A stretch of DNA of 64,000 nucleotides from Blastopirellula sp. J2-11 (GTDB taxonomy: Bacteria; Planctomycetota; Planctomycetia; Pirellulales; Pirellulaceae): contig NZ_CP097384.1 in NCBI RefSeq assembly GCF_024584705.1, positions 1,116,001 to 1,180,000 on the forward strand, in the 5' to 3' direction. The notes under the pieces are model-generated. The model searched no databases. It had not been told where the DNA came from and was given only the letters and a program-made list of their open reading frames with translations. Numbering within the stretch: position 1 is the first letter of the stretch; each line of letters starts with the position of its first letter. The position numbers were made by a program, and so were the translations under genes. Of this stretch, positions 10,701 through 18,766 are shown in pieces.

Positions 10701-12993
10701 GCGCGGTCATATCGAAACGTTTGACCTGGAGACGACCGATACCTCGGCGGAAGTAGCGTTAAGCGAGATCCCGATCGCTGCATGTTGGATCGCGCCCGGC
10801 ATCGCCGCCGTAGCGACCAGCGACGGAGCGATGTCGACCTGGTCTGTGGGCGATCCCGAAGTGTTGGAATTCGATCGGCTGAACTCGCGCGTGAATTCGC
10901 TCGACTACAATTCGCAAACCGGTTTGTTGGCGGCTGCGATGGAAGATGGCTCGATCTGCGTTTGGAACATCACCGGCAGCGCTACGCAACCGGTGCGCGG
11001 CAAAACGTTGCGGGGACACTTGGATGTCGTCAGCTCGGCACGCTGGAGCAAGGATGGCAAGACGCTGGTTTCGGGAAGCGTCGATCAACATCTTCGCTTT
11101 TGGGACTACGAAGCCTACCGCGACCAGCTGACGATTCAGCATGATCATGCCGTTTTAACGGCCGCTTATTCCAGCGACGGACGTTTGGCCGCGACCGGCG
11201 ATAGCGGCGGCGTCGTTCGGATTTTTCAGCCGGGCCTGTTGAACGGAGGCGATATTTTAGAATTGCGTGAAGGCGACTGGCTGGCCGAAAGTCGCGCGAC
11301 CGAGTTTGGCGCCCAATTTGTCGGTCCGAATCATCTGGTGACCCAAATCGGCGGCGTCAGCGCTGCGGTGTGGCGACTTGATACGACGGAACAGGTCAGC
11401 GCATTCCCGGTGGGAGGCAATTCGGTAGCGATCGCGGCAGCGCCAGACGGCGAGCGTTTCGCGCTGCAAGATGGCGAGAAGTCGCAACTAAGAATTCGCG
11501 ACTTCTCTGGAAACGAAACGACCATCACGCAACCGGCGAAGGCATGGGGACTCGATTTTTCACCGAGCGGAAAAAAGCTGGCCATTGCAAAATTGGTGAT
11601 GGCTTCGGTCTATTCGACTCAGCCTGTCAGCGAACCGCTGATTTGGAAGCGTGCGATGAACGGCGTGAAGCAAATCGGGTTTTTGGATGAGAACGTCGTC
11701 GCCATCGGGGGCGCACGGGGCGCCGCGGGAGGAGTGACCGTTCTGGAAACCGGGTCAGGAAGAGAACTGGCCGAGTTCCGCGCCAAAGAGAATGAGTCGT
11801 ATCAATTCTTCTGTTTGTCTCCTGATCGTACGATGATCGCCGCACTGCTGCGCCGTGGAGAAGAAAACGAACACGTCGTAAAGATTTGGCGTCCCAGTTC
11901 TGAAACGATCGCCGAGACCTCCGTTCCCTACGAAGTCCGCTCCGCTGCATTTACGGCTGATGGCAATTTGTTATTGGCCAGTGAGCGCGACGTCGCGCTG
12001 TGGGACTTAAAAGGAGAGCCGCTGTCGATCCCGGGAGTCGCACAAGCGGCGGCCAGCAGCGGACGCAAGATCGGCGGCGTGACCGGTTCGCCGACCAGCG
12101 ACGATGAATTGGCGATTTACTTCACCAACCGCGATGTCGAAATCTGGAATACGATGGCAGGCCGCATTCAGCGGTTGAATTCGGCTCGTCCGGTCATCTA
12201 CGTTGGATTTTCTCGTGATGATACGGAAGTCATCGCCGTGCATAGCGACGGCATGATCCGACGCTGGAACGTTGTCGACGGCAAGAAGATTGGCCAATGG
12301 ACGACCTCGTGCAAGGATGTCACTTCGGCTGCACTGGGCGATGACAAACTGGCGATCGCCTGCCGCGACGCAAGCTTGACAATCTTCGATTGGAAGACCG
12401 GCAAGCCGACTGCCGAGGGGAAACTAGACTCGGCGGCGCTCGATATGACCTGGGCGAATCAGTGGGAAGATCGCTGGATTGCTGGTTGCGTCGACGGTCA
12501 ACTGCGCATCGTCTCAGGCGAGACCGCGCAGCAAGTCGGTAAGCCATTTGGCAAGCACAGCGGAAGTTACTTGGGGGTTGCGATTGACGCCGACGGGAAG
12601 CGTTTGGCGGCGGTCAGCAGCGACCGAAAAGTGCGCGTCTGGCTAGAAGTCGACCTCGCGGCGGAAAAAATAGGAGAGCCGCTCACGCACGAAGGGCACT
12701 CGGCCGAGGTGAACAGCGTCGCGTTTTCTGCGGATGGTCGTCGCCTGGTGACCGGCAGTTCGGATAGTATGGTCATTGTCTGGTACGTGGATCGTCCCGA
12801 CAAAGATAAGCCTTCGCTTATGCGAGAGATCATGCCTCTGCGAGGACATCAGAAGGGGATTAGGGCGATCAAGTTTTCGCCGCAAAGGACCGACTTGATG
12901 ACAGCTGGCGATGATGGGCGAGCCACGATCTGGTTTGCCGTTGATTGGCAAGTAGAACAGAATGCCCCGCAGCCGATGACGGAAGATGAATAA
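7732..12993 (+). CDS. Transmembrane Ser/Thr protein kinase with WD40 propeller
   Basis: The protein has 1,753 residues. The ATG at 7732 is chosen over a TTG two codons upstream because GGAAAG lies 7 bases before it. Order of parts: a zinc ribbon (C4, C7, C21, C24); an acidic linker with at least seven T-[IVL]-D-L motifs (T37, T98, T156, T169, T182, T197, T208); a kinase domain at about 296-560 (GEGGMGTVY, VAIK with K324, HRDLKPEN near 412-420, DWG instead of DFG, APE); a single transmembrane helix at about 655-680; an Ala/Lys/Glu coiled coil at about 685-785; then about 940 residues of WD40-type repeats (for example ARWSKDGKTLVSGSVDQHLRFW). The kinase would face the cytoplasm and the propeller the other side of the membrane, possibly as a sensor. 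The FHA gene follows by about 180 bases and may encode its phospho-reader. All catalytic motifs are intact, so it should be active; the target is unknown. Confidence 0.9.
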   Translation: MFVCPQCTAQLTDTQQSEGRCPGCGAAWDAEPVIGRTIDLPDSGDLGQTYEFDLVEDDADKSTPSVDLSSDKTTPDGRQGTIEIDTPIAAQSHEVMQTIDLPDADEAPIPPRSVLDPPASAGAESAPAQPPSDEEFGFSLSSEVEGDEAASDVNRTIDLPAPDSSLGHTVDLPDNLFSAQNTLDLPDDGGSPIFGQTLDLPSDGVGRTIDLPPASGIGQTVDSVGAVDSEFDLAMGSKPLSADGVRRYWEGAENPGDSPLTSLKTATIARGRELGVEIRERILAKDAKQGESSDYELINILGEGGMGTVYAADQKSVRRRVAIKTLKNKGGKRKDDRAKFLSEAVLTGFLDHPNIVPIHELGQTSDGTLFYSMKLVSGTPWHEAIRNKTELENLEYLDRVCDAVAFAHSRGVIHRDLKPENVMLGEYGEVLVMDWGLAVDLNRGDHFSMGGTPAYMAPEMVRGPIETIGIGSDIYLLGAILYEIVTGAPPHAAKTVTECLVAAAENKITPVDSSSTLLKIALHAMSSDISQRHVSVAQFQSAISEYQFHSQSLGMAARAREDLEEARSTQNYDQFSRSLFGFQDAIDLWPKNEAAINGFRDARRAYAECALAKADFDLGLQQLDETDPETQSLYDALIRGQTDRRLAQSRKRFAQLSAIAAMLLLMVGAVAFGVVVYGKNAAIAKERDNAEVQRQLAVENAAQAVKEKNAADAAKKVAENEKAIATAAKLTAEKEKAAADKAKLTAEKEKAAADVARETAVNEKALADKARAEAEFAAVFSRVGLAQAKIEANDIGRAIELLEQIPERFRNWEWGHLYERCHADVPQIDALRPITAVALSPQGDLSAVGGTDGIVSLYSQAEGAIAQKSLDLQGAPITSIAFAPTGDFLLIGCDDPQQHLVAWYPANDEKHTILVRNPYVPEKDHPRYHVERITFQPESGVAYIAANGYLFSIASPEATAKPLRYFTDGLNAVSLSSDGSTLLLAGGNVRRGHIETFDLETTDTSAEVALSEIPIAACWIAPGIAAVATSDGAMSTWSVGDPEVLEFDRLNSRVNSLDYNSQTGLLAAAMEDGSICVWNITGSATQPVRGKTLRGHLDVVSSARWSKDGKTLVSGSVDQHLRFWDYEAYRDQLTIQHDHAVLTAAYSSDGRLAATGDSGGVVRIFQPGLLNGGDILELREGDWLAESRATEFGAQFVGPNHLVTQIGGVSAAVWRLDTTEQVSAFPVGGNSVAIAAAPDGERFALQDGEKSQLRIRDFSGNETTITQPAKAWGLDFSPSGKKLAIAKLVMASVYSTQPVSEPLIWKRAMNGVKQIGFLDENVVAIGGARGAAGGVTVLETGSGRELAEFRAKENESYQFFCLSPDRTMIAALLRRGEENEHVVKIWRPSSETIAETSVPYEVRSAAFTADGNLLLASERDVALWDLKGEPLSIPGVAQAAASSGRKIGGVTGSPTSDDELAIYFTNRDVEIWNTMAGRIQRLNSARPVIYVGFSRDDTEVIAVHSDGMIRRWNVVDGKKIGQWTTSCKDVTSAALGDDKLAIACRDASLTIFDWKTGKPTAEGKLDSAALDMTWANQWEDRWIAGCVDGQLRIVSGETAQQVGKPFGKHSGSYLGVAIDADGKRLAAVSSDRKVRVWLEVDLAAEKIGEPLTHEGHSAEVNSVAFSADGRRLVTGSSDSMVIVWYVDRPDKDKPSLMREIMPLRGHQKGIRAIKFSPQRTDLMTAGDDGRATIWFAVDWQVEQNAPQPMTEDE

Positions 12994-13170
12994 ACGTCAT
13001 CTGCATCGGTAAACTGTGGGTTAATGACGACAAAGTTGTGATGGATTTCCTGCTTTTTACCACGACGGATTAGTAGAAAATGGGAATAATGGATAAACGA
13101 GAAGAAGGCCGAATGGATTTTGGCCTTTGCGTTTCGCCTTCCCAGACTAGCGAACCGAGAGAATAAGACC

Positions 13171-14376
13171 GTGCGATGCGCGCTTAATATTTATGCCGGA
13201 CCGAGCGCCGGCCAACGAATCTGGATTGGTGATGGGCAAACGATCAAAGTAGGTCGAACGCATGCGGCTGAGTTTCACATTCCGGGGGACCCGCACGTTT
13301 CGGGGCTCCATTTCGCGGTCGAGTTGGTCGACAACCAACTGATGCTGACCGATCTGAAAAGCCGCAACGGCACCTACTTGAACGGCGAGCGTTTGACGCA
13401 ACCGGTCGCGCTGAACGATGGCGATGTCGTCACCGTCGGAAAAACCCATTTGCAGGCCGCGATTCCCGGCGAATCGACCGGTTCACGTTCTGGTTTGGGA
13501 TCGCGTTGGTTCGACGAGCAGACCGCTCTGTCGATGGGCGACGAGACCAATCAAGTTCCCAAGCCGGCAGCTGCTCCGCGCTATGACTCGGATTTGACCG
13601 AGTTTCTCCCATCCCTCTCCGCCAAACCGGAAAATGTCGAATCGGCGGACCAGCCGCACGAAGTGGGTGATCATTACTCGCGTCTGTCGAGCGGCGACTT
13701 CCAAAAATTGCGACAGAAGGCTGGCTACGGTAGTCAGCCCCATATTGATCCGCCGCCTCCGCGGGTCGAACAGCCAGTCGTCCATGGCGCACATCCGGCC
13801 GCTTCCGGTTCCGCCGCGCCGGGACCGCTTGACTATGAGTCAGGCGTCGCTCCTTCTGGTTTGAACTACTTCACTCAACGCGTTGTGGTCGATCCGATCG
13901 CCGTCGCTCGCTACATTGGTCAAGGTCGCAAGCTGTATGCGATCGTCAATCTGACTCGCTTGCCTGGCGATGATCGCAGCACCTTTTATCGCGAAGCGAC
14001 ATCGCACGGGGCGGTGCCGATTTCCGACAATCAGGTTGTGTTGGATGACCGTAGCGTCGCCCAATTTGAAGCGACAATGCGTTCGATTTGGGGACGAGAC
14101 GCCGTTATCTGTCTGGCGAGTCGCGCGAGCAAGTTTGCGTTTGTCGCTCATGCGCTGCGTGTCGCGGACAAGCTCACCTTCCCCAGCGAGCTGCTGGAAT
14201 CGCTCTATACGAAGTCGTCTCAGGACGCCCAAGAGCTGTTCCAGGAAGTTTCTGCGATCATGCTCGAAGTTGATCGCGGCGCCGGCTGGGCGATCTTTAA
14301 GAACGACGCTGAAATCCGAACTTGGCGCACGCTGGGCATGCCGTGCCCGCCGGCGTCTGCCCAGCAGAGCCCCTAG
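13171..14376 (+). CDS. FHA-domain protein
   Basis: The protein has 401 residues from the GTG at 13171. An upstream TTG at 13120 would add 17 residues that do not look like an FHA start, while the product from 13171 begins at once with the first FHA strand, so the GTG is preferred. The FHA domain (about residues 1-95) keeps the phosphothreonine-binding residues: VGRT, the S-x-x-H of VSGLHF, and SRNGTYLNG. A low-complexity linker rich in Pro and Ser follows. The C-terminal 160 residues (from about RVVVDPIAVARYIGQG) form a predicted globular helical domain I do not recognise. No membrane segment is seen. FHA domains bind pThr peptides made by Ser/Thr kinases, and the gene lies just behind such a kinase on the same strand, so the two probably act together. 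A role in assembling a signalling complex is inference. Confidence 0.85.
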   Translation: MRCALNIYAGPSAGQRIWIGDGQTIKVGRTHAAEFHIPGDPHVSGLHFAVELVDNQLMLTDLKSRNGTYLNGERLTQPVALNDGDVVTVGKTHLQAAIPGESTGSRSGLGSRWFDEQTALSMGDETNQVPKPAAAPRYDSDLTEFLPSLSAKPENVESADQPHEVGDHYSRLSSGDFQKLRQKAGYGSQPHIDPPPPRVEQPVVHGAHPAASGSAAPGPLDYESGVAPSGLNYFTQRVVVDPIAVARYIGQGRKLYAIVNLTRLPGDDRSTFYREATSHGAVPISDNQVVLDDRSVAQFEATMRSIWGRDAVICLASRASKFAFVAHALRVADKLTFPSELLESLYTKSSQDAQELFQEVSAIMLEVDRGAGWAIFKNDAEIRTWRTLGMPCPPASAQQSP

Positions 14377-14709
14377 CGTTCGTTCCGTCTTGTCATCTTG
14401 CAAAGCCATGCTTCTTTTGACGCTTCTGCGTGGGGTGAGCATGGCTTCCAATGGTGATGCAATAAATCTCCCTGGCTATCCGCAGAGAAGTCAGGCTCTT
14501 GTGGCAGACATCTCTGCGCCATCGATTCTCGGCGCTCGTACCACGACAATCCTTTTGCCGATTCTATTCCCCGCTCTCCGTTGGGTGTTGGAAAATCGGT
14601 TTTGCCGGCAGCCGTCGCAAAACTCTCTCGGATGCGAAAAAGTCGATATTAATCTATTGACGATGCATTAGATGACACGTAAACTAAGTGGACCAAAAGG
14701 AGTTTTGTG
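14377..14709. other. Intergenic region before the MarR gene
   Basis: This 333-base stretch has no convincing gene. It carries the marR promoter near its right end (14657-14685). No intrinsic terminator for the FHA gene was found. Confidence 0.6.
14657..14685 (+). promoter_or_regulatory. Predicted sigma-70-type promoter of marR
   Basis: TTGACG at 14657-14662 and TAAACT at 14680-14685 are separated by 17 bases and lie 25 bases before the start codon of the MarR gene. Confidence 0.55.
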
Positions 14710-15207
14710 ATGTCTACGAGTCGTTTGCAAGAAGAAATCAAGAAGAAGGAGCCGTTTGCTTCGGCAGAGCAAGAAGCGACGCTCAATCTCTTGCGGACGA
14801 GCGACCAACTTCACAACCGGTTCGGACGCTTGTTTCGCAAGTACGGACTGACTTCGTCGCAGTACAACGTGCTGCGAATCTTGCGCGGCGAGGGGAAACC
14901 GTTGCCCAGTTTAGAAATCGCGGAGCGGATGATCCAGGTCGTTCCCGCGATCACTGGACTGATTGACCGTTTAGAGAAGCAGGAACTGGTCGAGCGCCGG
15001 CGGTGCAACGACGATCGTCGGGTCGTCTATGTCGAGATCACCGAAAAGGGGTTAACACTGCTGAGTGAGATGGATCAACCTGTCAGCGAGACCCATATCC
15101 AATTGATGGGGCATCTCTCGAAGGCGGAATTGAAAGAGCTGAGCCGACTATTGGAGAAGGCCCGCATGAGCCTGACAGCCGGAAAAGAAAAAGAAGCCGA
15201 CGTGTAA
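14710..15207 (+). CDS. MarR-family transcriptional regulator
   Basis: The protein has 165 residues with ATG at 14710, preceded by AGGAG at 7 bases; an in-frame GTG lies one codon upstream. The central winged helix-turn-helix is clear (LRGEGKPLPSLEIAERM ... AITGLIDRLEKQELVERR), with the typical wing DDRRVVYVEITEKG. N- and C-terminal helices would form the dimer interface. MarR proteins are usually repressors released by phenolics, quinones or oxidants. The next gene is a pirin and the one after that a DoxX protein, so it probably controls this unit and itself. A palindrome in front of the pirin gene is a candidate operator. There is no cysteine in the usual N-terminal position of the thiol-sensing OhrR type, which suggests ligand rather than peroxide sensing. 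Confidence 0.92.
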   Translation: MSTSRLQEEIKKKEPFASAEQEATLNLLRTSDQLHNRFGRLFRKYGLTSSQYNVLRILRGEGKPLPSLEIAERMIQVVPAITGLIDRLEKQELVERRRCNDDRRVVYVEITEKGLTLLSEMDQPVSETHIQLMGHLSKAELKELSRLLEKARMSLTAGKEKEADV

Positions 15208-15220
15208 CCACCGCTCCTTT

Positions 15221-15248
15221 TTTTCATCATATAGTTGATATGTAAAAT
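15221..15248 (+). promoter_or_regulatory. Pirin promoter with candidate MarR operator
   Basis: CATAT at 15228-15232 and ATATG at 15238-15242 form an inverted repeat with a 5-base spacer. It lies directly before TAAAAT (15243-15248), a good -10 box, with TTTTCA at 15221-15226 as a weak -35 at 16 bases. A repressor bound here would block the polymerase. The palindrome is short, so chance cannot be excluded. Confidence 0.4.
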
Positions 15249-15276
15249 AGTGTTGTGAATTTAAAGGGAGAGGGCG

Positions 15277-15975
15277 ATGATCCGAATTCGCAAAGCGAAC
15301 GACCGCGGCCACTTTGATCATGGTTGGCTCAACACCTACCACACTTTTTCGTTTGGCGGATACCAAGACCCGTACAACATGGGCTTTCGTACGTTGCGTG
15401 TGATGAACGAAGACTGGGTCGCCCCTGGTCAAGGTTTTGGGAAGCACCCGCATCGCGATATGGAAATCGTTACTTACGTGTTGGAAGGCGCGCTGGAACA
15501 TCAAGACTCGATGGGGAACGGCGAAACGCTTCGCCCCGGCGAGTTTCAACGGATGTCGGCCGGCAAAGGGATCTTGCATAGCGAGTTCAATCCTTCCTCA
15601 AAAGAGCCGGCGCATCTCTATCAAATTTGGCTCTATCCGGCAGAGAAGGGGATGGAGCCGAGCTACGAACAGAAGAGTTTTCCGGTCGAAGATCGCCAGA
15701 ATCGCCTGCAACTGGTCGCTTCGCCGGACGCTGCGGAAGGTTCGTTGCGAATCCACCAAGATACACGCATTTTCCTGGCCGAACTTGCTGCCGGCGCTGC
15801 GGTAGAACATCCGTTGCCGGCCGAGCGGCATGCCTGGCTGCAGGTGTTGCGCGGTGCGGTGGAATTGAACGGCAAGCCGTTGGGTACGAGCGATGGCGCC
15901 GCAATCAGTTTTGAACCGACGGTCCAGATTTCCGCGACAGCTGATGCGGAAATCATGTTGTTTGAGATGAACTAA
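15277..15975 (+). CDS. Pirin family protein (YhaK/YhhW type)
   Basis: The protein has 232 residues with ATG at 15277 behind a GGGAGAGG ribosome site. It is a bicupin. The N-terminal cupin keeps all four metal ligands at the canonical spacing: H57 and H59 in KHPHRDME, and H101 and E103 in LHSEF. The second cupin lacks ligands, as is usual. Bacterial pirins of this type bind iron or another divalent metal; several have quercetin 2,3-dioxygenase activity and respond to redox stress. The gene sits between a MarR regulator and a DoxX gene on the same strand, which fits a quinone or electrophile response operon. The actual substrate cannot be read from the sequence. Confidence 0.93.
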   Translation: MIRIRKANDRGHFDHGWLNTYHTFSFGGYQDPYNMGFRTLRVMNEDWVAPGQGFGKHPHRDMEIVTYVLEGALEHQDSMGNGETLRPGEFQRMSAGKGILHSEFNPSSKEPAHLYQIWLYPAEKGMEPSYEQKSFPVEDRQNRLQLVASPDAAEGSLRIHQDTRIFLAELAAGAAVEHPLPAERHAWLQVLRGAVELNGKPLGTSDGAAISFEPTVQISATADAEIMLFEMN

Positions 15976-16034
15976 CCCACTTTGTTGACTAATTTTCCGT
16001 GACGCCAACGGAAGCCAATTCAGGAAGAATTTCC

Positions 16035-16478
16035 ATGAGCAATCCCATGATCCCCATCGTTTCGATCGCCGGCCGCGTGATGTTGGCCACTATTTTTGTG
16101 CTGAGCGCCGTCGGCAACAAAGTTCCGAACTTCGAAGGCGTCGCCGGCTACATGGCCTCTGTCGGAGTTCCGGCTCCCCACGTCATGTTGGCAGGCGCCA
16201 TCTTGTTTCTGATCGTCGGCGGCGCCACAGTTGCGGCCGGCTATTATGCGCGGTTTGGTGCGGGACTGCTGTTGGTCTTTTTGGTGCTGGCAACTTACTA
16301 CTTCCATGACTTTTGGAATCTGGAAGGAGAGGAGGCGCAAATGCAGATGATTCAATTCATGAAGAACTTGTCGATGGCGGGAGCGATGGTCTTTCTCATC
16401 GCCAACGGCTCTGGAGCTGGCAGTCTCGACGGATCTGGGGGCACAAGCGAAGCGGCCGAAGAGAAAGCAGAATTCTAA
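16035..16478 (+). CDS. DoxX family membrane protein
   Basis: The protein has 147 residues with ATG at 16035, 7 bases after AGGAAG. Four hydrophobic segments are visible (starting near IVSIAGRVMLATIFVL, HVMLAGAILFLIVGG, FGAGLLLVFLVLATYY and MAGAMVFLIANG), the normal DoxX layout. The motif DFWNLEGEEAQMQMIQFMKNL before the last helix is typical of the family. DoxX-like proteins are small inner-membrane proteins linked to quinone or thiol redox balance, often beside pirins or MarR genes. The gene follows the pirin by 59 bases and ends at a strong terminator, so marR, pirin and doxX look like one regulated unit. Confidence 0.9.
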   Translation: MSNPMIPIVSIAGRVMLATIFVLSAVGNKVPNFEGVAGYMASVGVPAPHVMLAGAILFLIVGGATVAAGYYARFGAGLLLVFLVLATYYFHDFWNLEGEEAQMQMIQFMKNLSMAGAMVFLIANGSGAGSLDGSGGTSEAAEEKAEF

Positions 16479-16510
16479 ATCGCGTTGCGGCTAGAAGAAG
16501 AGAGTGAGCG

Positions 16511-16535
16511 GAGCGCCGGTCGGCGCTCTATTTTT
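16511..16535 (+). terminator. Intrinsic terminator after doxX
   Basis: An 8-base perfect stem (GAGCGCCG / CGGCGCTC) with a 2-base loop is followed by TATTTTT. Confidence 0.8.
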
Positions 16536-16565
16536 ATGCGCCGCAGCCAGAAGCATAGGAATCTC

Positions 16566-16790
16566 TTAAGAGCGGCCGACCTCAACCGAATTGATCAATT
16601 CAAATTCGGGAGAGATCGAGCGGGCGACTTCTTGCGCCATCTGCTTTTGATAGAAGTTTTCTACGCGCCCGGCTAACACAATGCGATTGTCGAAAAATTC
16701 AACCTGCAATTGGCGAAGCGGAAAGAGCGGGCTTGCACCAAGTGCGGTGCGGATACGCGAGCGCACGTCTTTTACATTCGAACTAATCAT
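16566..16790 (-). CDS. Small BON-like domain protein
   Basis: The product has 74 residues from the ATG at 16790. The frame is open upstream, but the first 34 codons are Arg-rich and not domain-like, so the internal ATG is preferred. The sequence from VRSRIRTAL to the end fits a single BON-like fold (alpha-beta-alpha-beta-beta): VEFFDNRIVLAGRVENFY then KQMAQEVARS. A paralogue lies at 35823-36035, sharing the KQMAQE motif and length. BON domains bind phospholipids or act as linkers in periplasmic stress proteins, but no signal peptide is seen here, so the protein would be cytoplasmic. The function is unknown. Confidence 0.7.
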   Translation of the reverse strand: MISSNVKDVRSRIRTALGASPLFPLRQLQVEFFDNRIVLAGRVENFYQKQMAQEVARSISPEFELINSVEVGRS

Positions 16791-17001
16791 CCTTGGATCT
16801 TCCTTGCGACGAGTCTTGGCAAGTGGCGCTGACAAGCGGGTGGGGAGTTTCCGGCGAACGCGAGCGAGGCAAATTTCGTTTTGCGAGGTCATCCGTGGAG
16901 CTTAACGCCGGAATAGTTGTTGTATGTTTTCGTCGCCGTCACCGTCAACCACTTTTTTAGAAATGTTAACGTTATCGCCAACTCTTCTCGCTAGCATTAC
17001 A

Positions 17002-17664
17002 TCAACCAACGATTCCACGTTCGTTTAATTTGGCGATCACCAGAGCGGCAAGCTCTTCAGCAGGGGCCGATCCGCCGGCCAAGGTGATCTCGGCATGGAG
17101 CGGAGGTTCGTAGGGATCATCGATGCCTGTCATGCCTTTTAACTCACCGGCACGCGCCTTCTTGTACAAACCTTTCGGATCGCGACTCTCGCATACGGCC
17201 AGCGGCGTATCGACAAAAACTTCGATGAAATCGCCCACGGCGCCGCTTGATTCCAGGCGCTGTCGGACCAGATCGCGATCTTTGCGATAAGGACTTACGA
17301 ATGCAGCCAATGTGATTAGTCCTGCCTGGCAAAAGAGATCGGCGACCGCTCCGATGCGGCGAATGTTCTCTTCGCGATCGGCGGGCCCAAAGCCCAGCCC
17401 AAACCGCTCTGCGAAATCGGCGTCATGCGACGTGGCCAGCATCGCAGTGGATGGATTAAGCCCATGTCGCACATTGTCTCCATCCAGGAGAAACGTATGT
17501 TCGCCCTGTTCATGCAGTTGACGATCCACCAGATTGGCGATCGTGCTCTTGCCGCATCCGCTGAGCCCGGTGAACCAGACGACGCATCCACGATGGCCGT
17601 TAAGACGTTCGCGATCAGCACGGGTAACCGCATGGTCGTGCCAGGTGACTTCGACTTTTTCCAT
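17002..17664 (-). CDS. cysC: Adenylylsulfate (APS) kinase
   Basis: The protein has 220 residues. It transfers phosphate from ATP to APS, making PAPS. The P-loop is GLSGCGKS (33-40), followed by [12 protein letters not shown] (59-70), [10 protein letters not shown] (97-106), [10 protein letters not shown] and the C-terminal DPYEPP motif, all standard for CysC. Between GLN and the mobile lid there are about 18 extra residues (about 71-88, [18 protein letters not shown]) compared with the usual short linker. No sulfate adenylyltransferase (cysD, cysN or sat) is nearby. The start is 22 bases after the stop of the acyl-CoA-dehydrogenase-like gene on the same strand, so the two are probably co-transcribed. 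PAPS may serve sulfotransferases rather than assimilation; that is inference. Confidence 0.93.
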   Translation of the reverse strand: MEKVEVTWHDHAVTRADRERLNGHRGCVVWFTGLSGCGKSTIANLVDRQLHEQGEHTFLLDGDNVRHGLNPSTAMLATSHDADFAERFGLGFGPADREENIRRIGAVADLFCQAGLITLAAFVSPYRKDRDLVRQRLESSGAVGDFIEVFVDTPLAVCESRDPKGLYKKARAGELKGMTGIDDPYEPPLHAEITLAGGSAPAEELAALVIAKLNERGIVG

Positions 17665-17686
17665 CTCTCAATTCTTCCGCTTCTGC

Positions 17687-18766
17687 TTATTCGGCGATGC
17701 CGGCCAATTCGCACAAGTTGGCTTGCTGGACAGGTTGGGGGCAACTCCAAACCAAAAAGAACAACGCTTCGCGGCACCAACGGCCGACCGCATGGCCTGT
17801 AACGTAGCCTGCTCCCTTGGCGGCCGACAAGGCGGCTTGCGTCGTTCGCAGGGCGATACTGTTGGCGCGGCTACGTAGTTGCTCAGTGCTGCAGAGCGGC
17901 TCTCCTGCTGCTGCAGATAGCAAGTCGGTCTGAAGATCGCTCAATTCCTGAGCAAATGACTCTGCAGGGGCAGAAAGGTCAGGCCGCTTGATCGCCTCGT
18001 TGCGGATATACGCCGCCGCGGCCGTCGCCAATCCGATGGCCAAGGTTGATGTTTCTAAACCCCCTGTCTTCGCGCCGACGCCTACCTTCATGACGTTCTC
18101 GACCGGTCCGGCCAGCAAATCTGCGGGGGTGACGCGAACCTGAGAAAATTTGACCATCCCCGTTGCGCTGCCGGTCAAACCGACAAGGCTCGCTGGACTT
18201 TCTGCCGATACGCCGGGCGCATTGCCGGCGACGGCGGCCAAGAGCTCGCGTCCATCCTCTAAGGTAGCGCCAACGACCAGCGTATCGGCATGAACGCCGC
18301 CGGTGACCCAAGGACTGTAACCGTCAAGTAAAAACGAGTCGCCATCGCTGGTTGCGCTCAACACCGGTTTGCTGAGATGCCGCCGGCTCGTCGTGAGATG
18401 CGAGATCCCAACCGTGGCGAAAGCAGCGCCGCTGGCCAAGTCAGGAAGCAGACGTTGCTGGGCCAAATGGTTCGTAGAGCCCGCAATTCGTCGGCAGGCG
18501 CCGGTCCGCTGCGTGATGACAAAGGTGGTGGTCAAACATGCCGCGCTTAGCTTTAAATATCCCCGCACAACATCGACGTCGCTCCATCCCATTCCGCCCT
18601 GTTCGGCAGAGAGAAACCAGCGAAAAACTCCGGCGTCGCCACAGGCTTTTAGCGACTTCGCCGGCCAATTTTCCTCGGCTGACAGCTGATGGAGTTGCTC
18701 GCAAAGGAGGTCGAGTTGCGGATCGTTCGGCTGAGAGATCACGAAATTTCTTTCGAGCGATTTCAA
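17687..18766 (-). CDS. Acyl-CoA dehydrogenase family protein
   Basis: The ORF has 359 codons starting at a TTG (18766); a GTG at 18742 is an alternative, and neither has a good ribosome site. The layout follows the acyl-CoA dehydrogenase family: an N-terminal helical domain (LCEQLHQLSAEENWPAKSL), a central beta domain with GAAFATVGISHLT and SFLLDGYSPWVTGG (FAD/substrate contact region), and a C-terminal helical bundle. It is a little short, and the usual catalytic Glu region is not recognisable, so the substrate could be something other than a fatty acyl-CoA. It precedes cysC closely. The oxidised substrate is unknown. Confidence 0.75.
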   Translation of the reverse strand: MKSLERNFVISQPNDPQLDLLCEQLHQLSAEENWPAKSLKACGDAGVFRWFLSAEQGGMGWSDVDVVRGYLKLSAACLTTTFVITQRTGACRRIAGSTNHLAQQRLLPDLASGAAFATVGISHLTTSRRHLSKPVLSATSDGDSFLLDGYSPWVTGGVHADTLVVGATLEDGRELLAAVAGNAPGVSAESPASLVGLTGSATGMVKFSQVRVTPADLLAGPVENVMKVGVGAKTGGLETSTLAIGLATAAAAYIRNEAIKRPDLSAPAESFAQELSDLQTDLLSAAAGEPLCSTEQLRSRANSIALRTTQAALSAAKGAGYVTGHAVGRWCREALFFLVWSCPQPVQQANLCELAGIAE

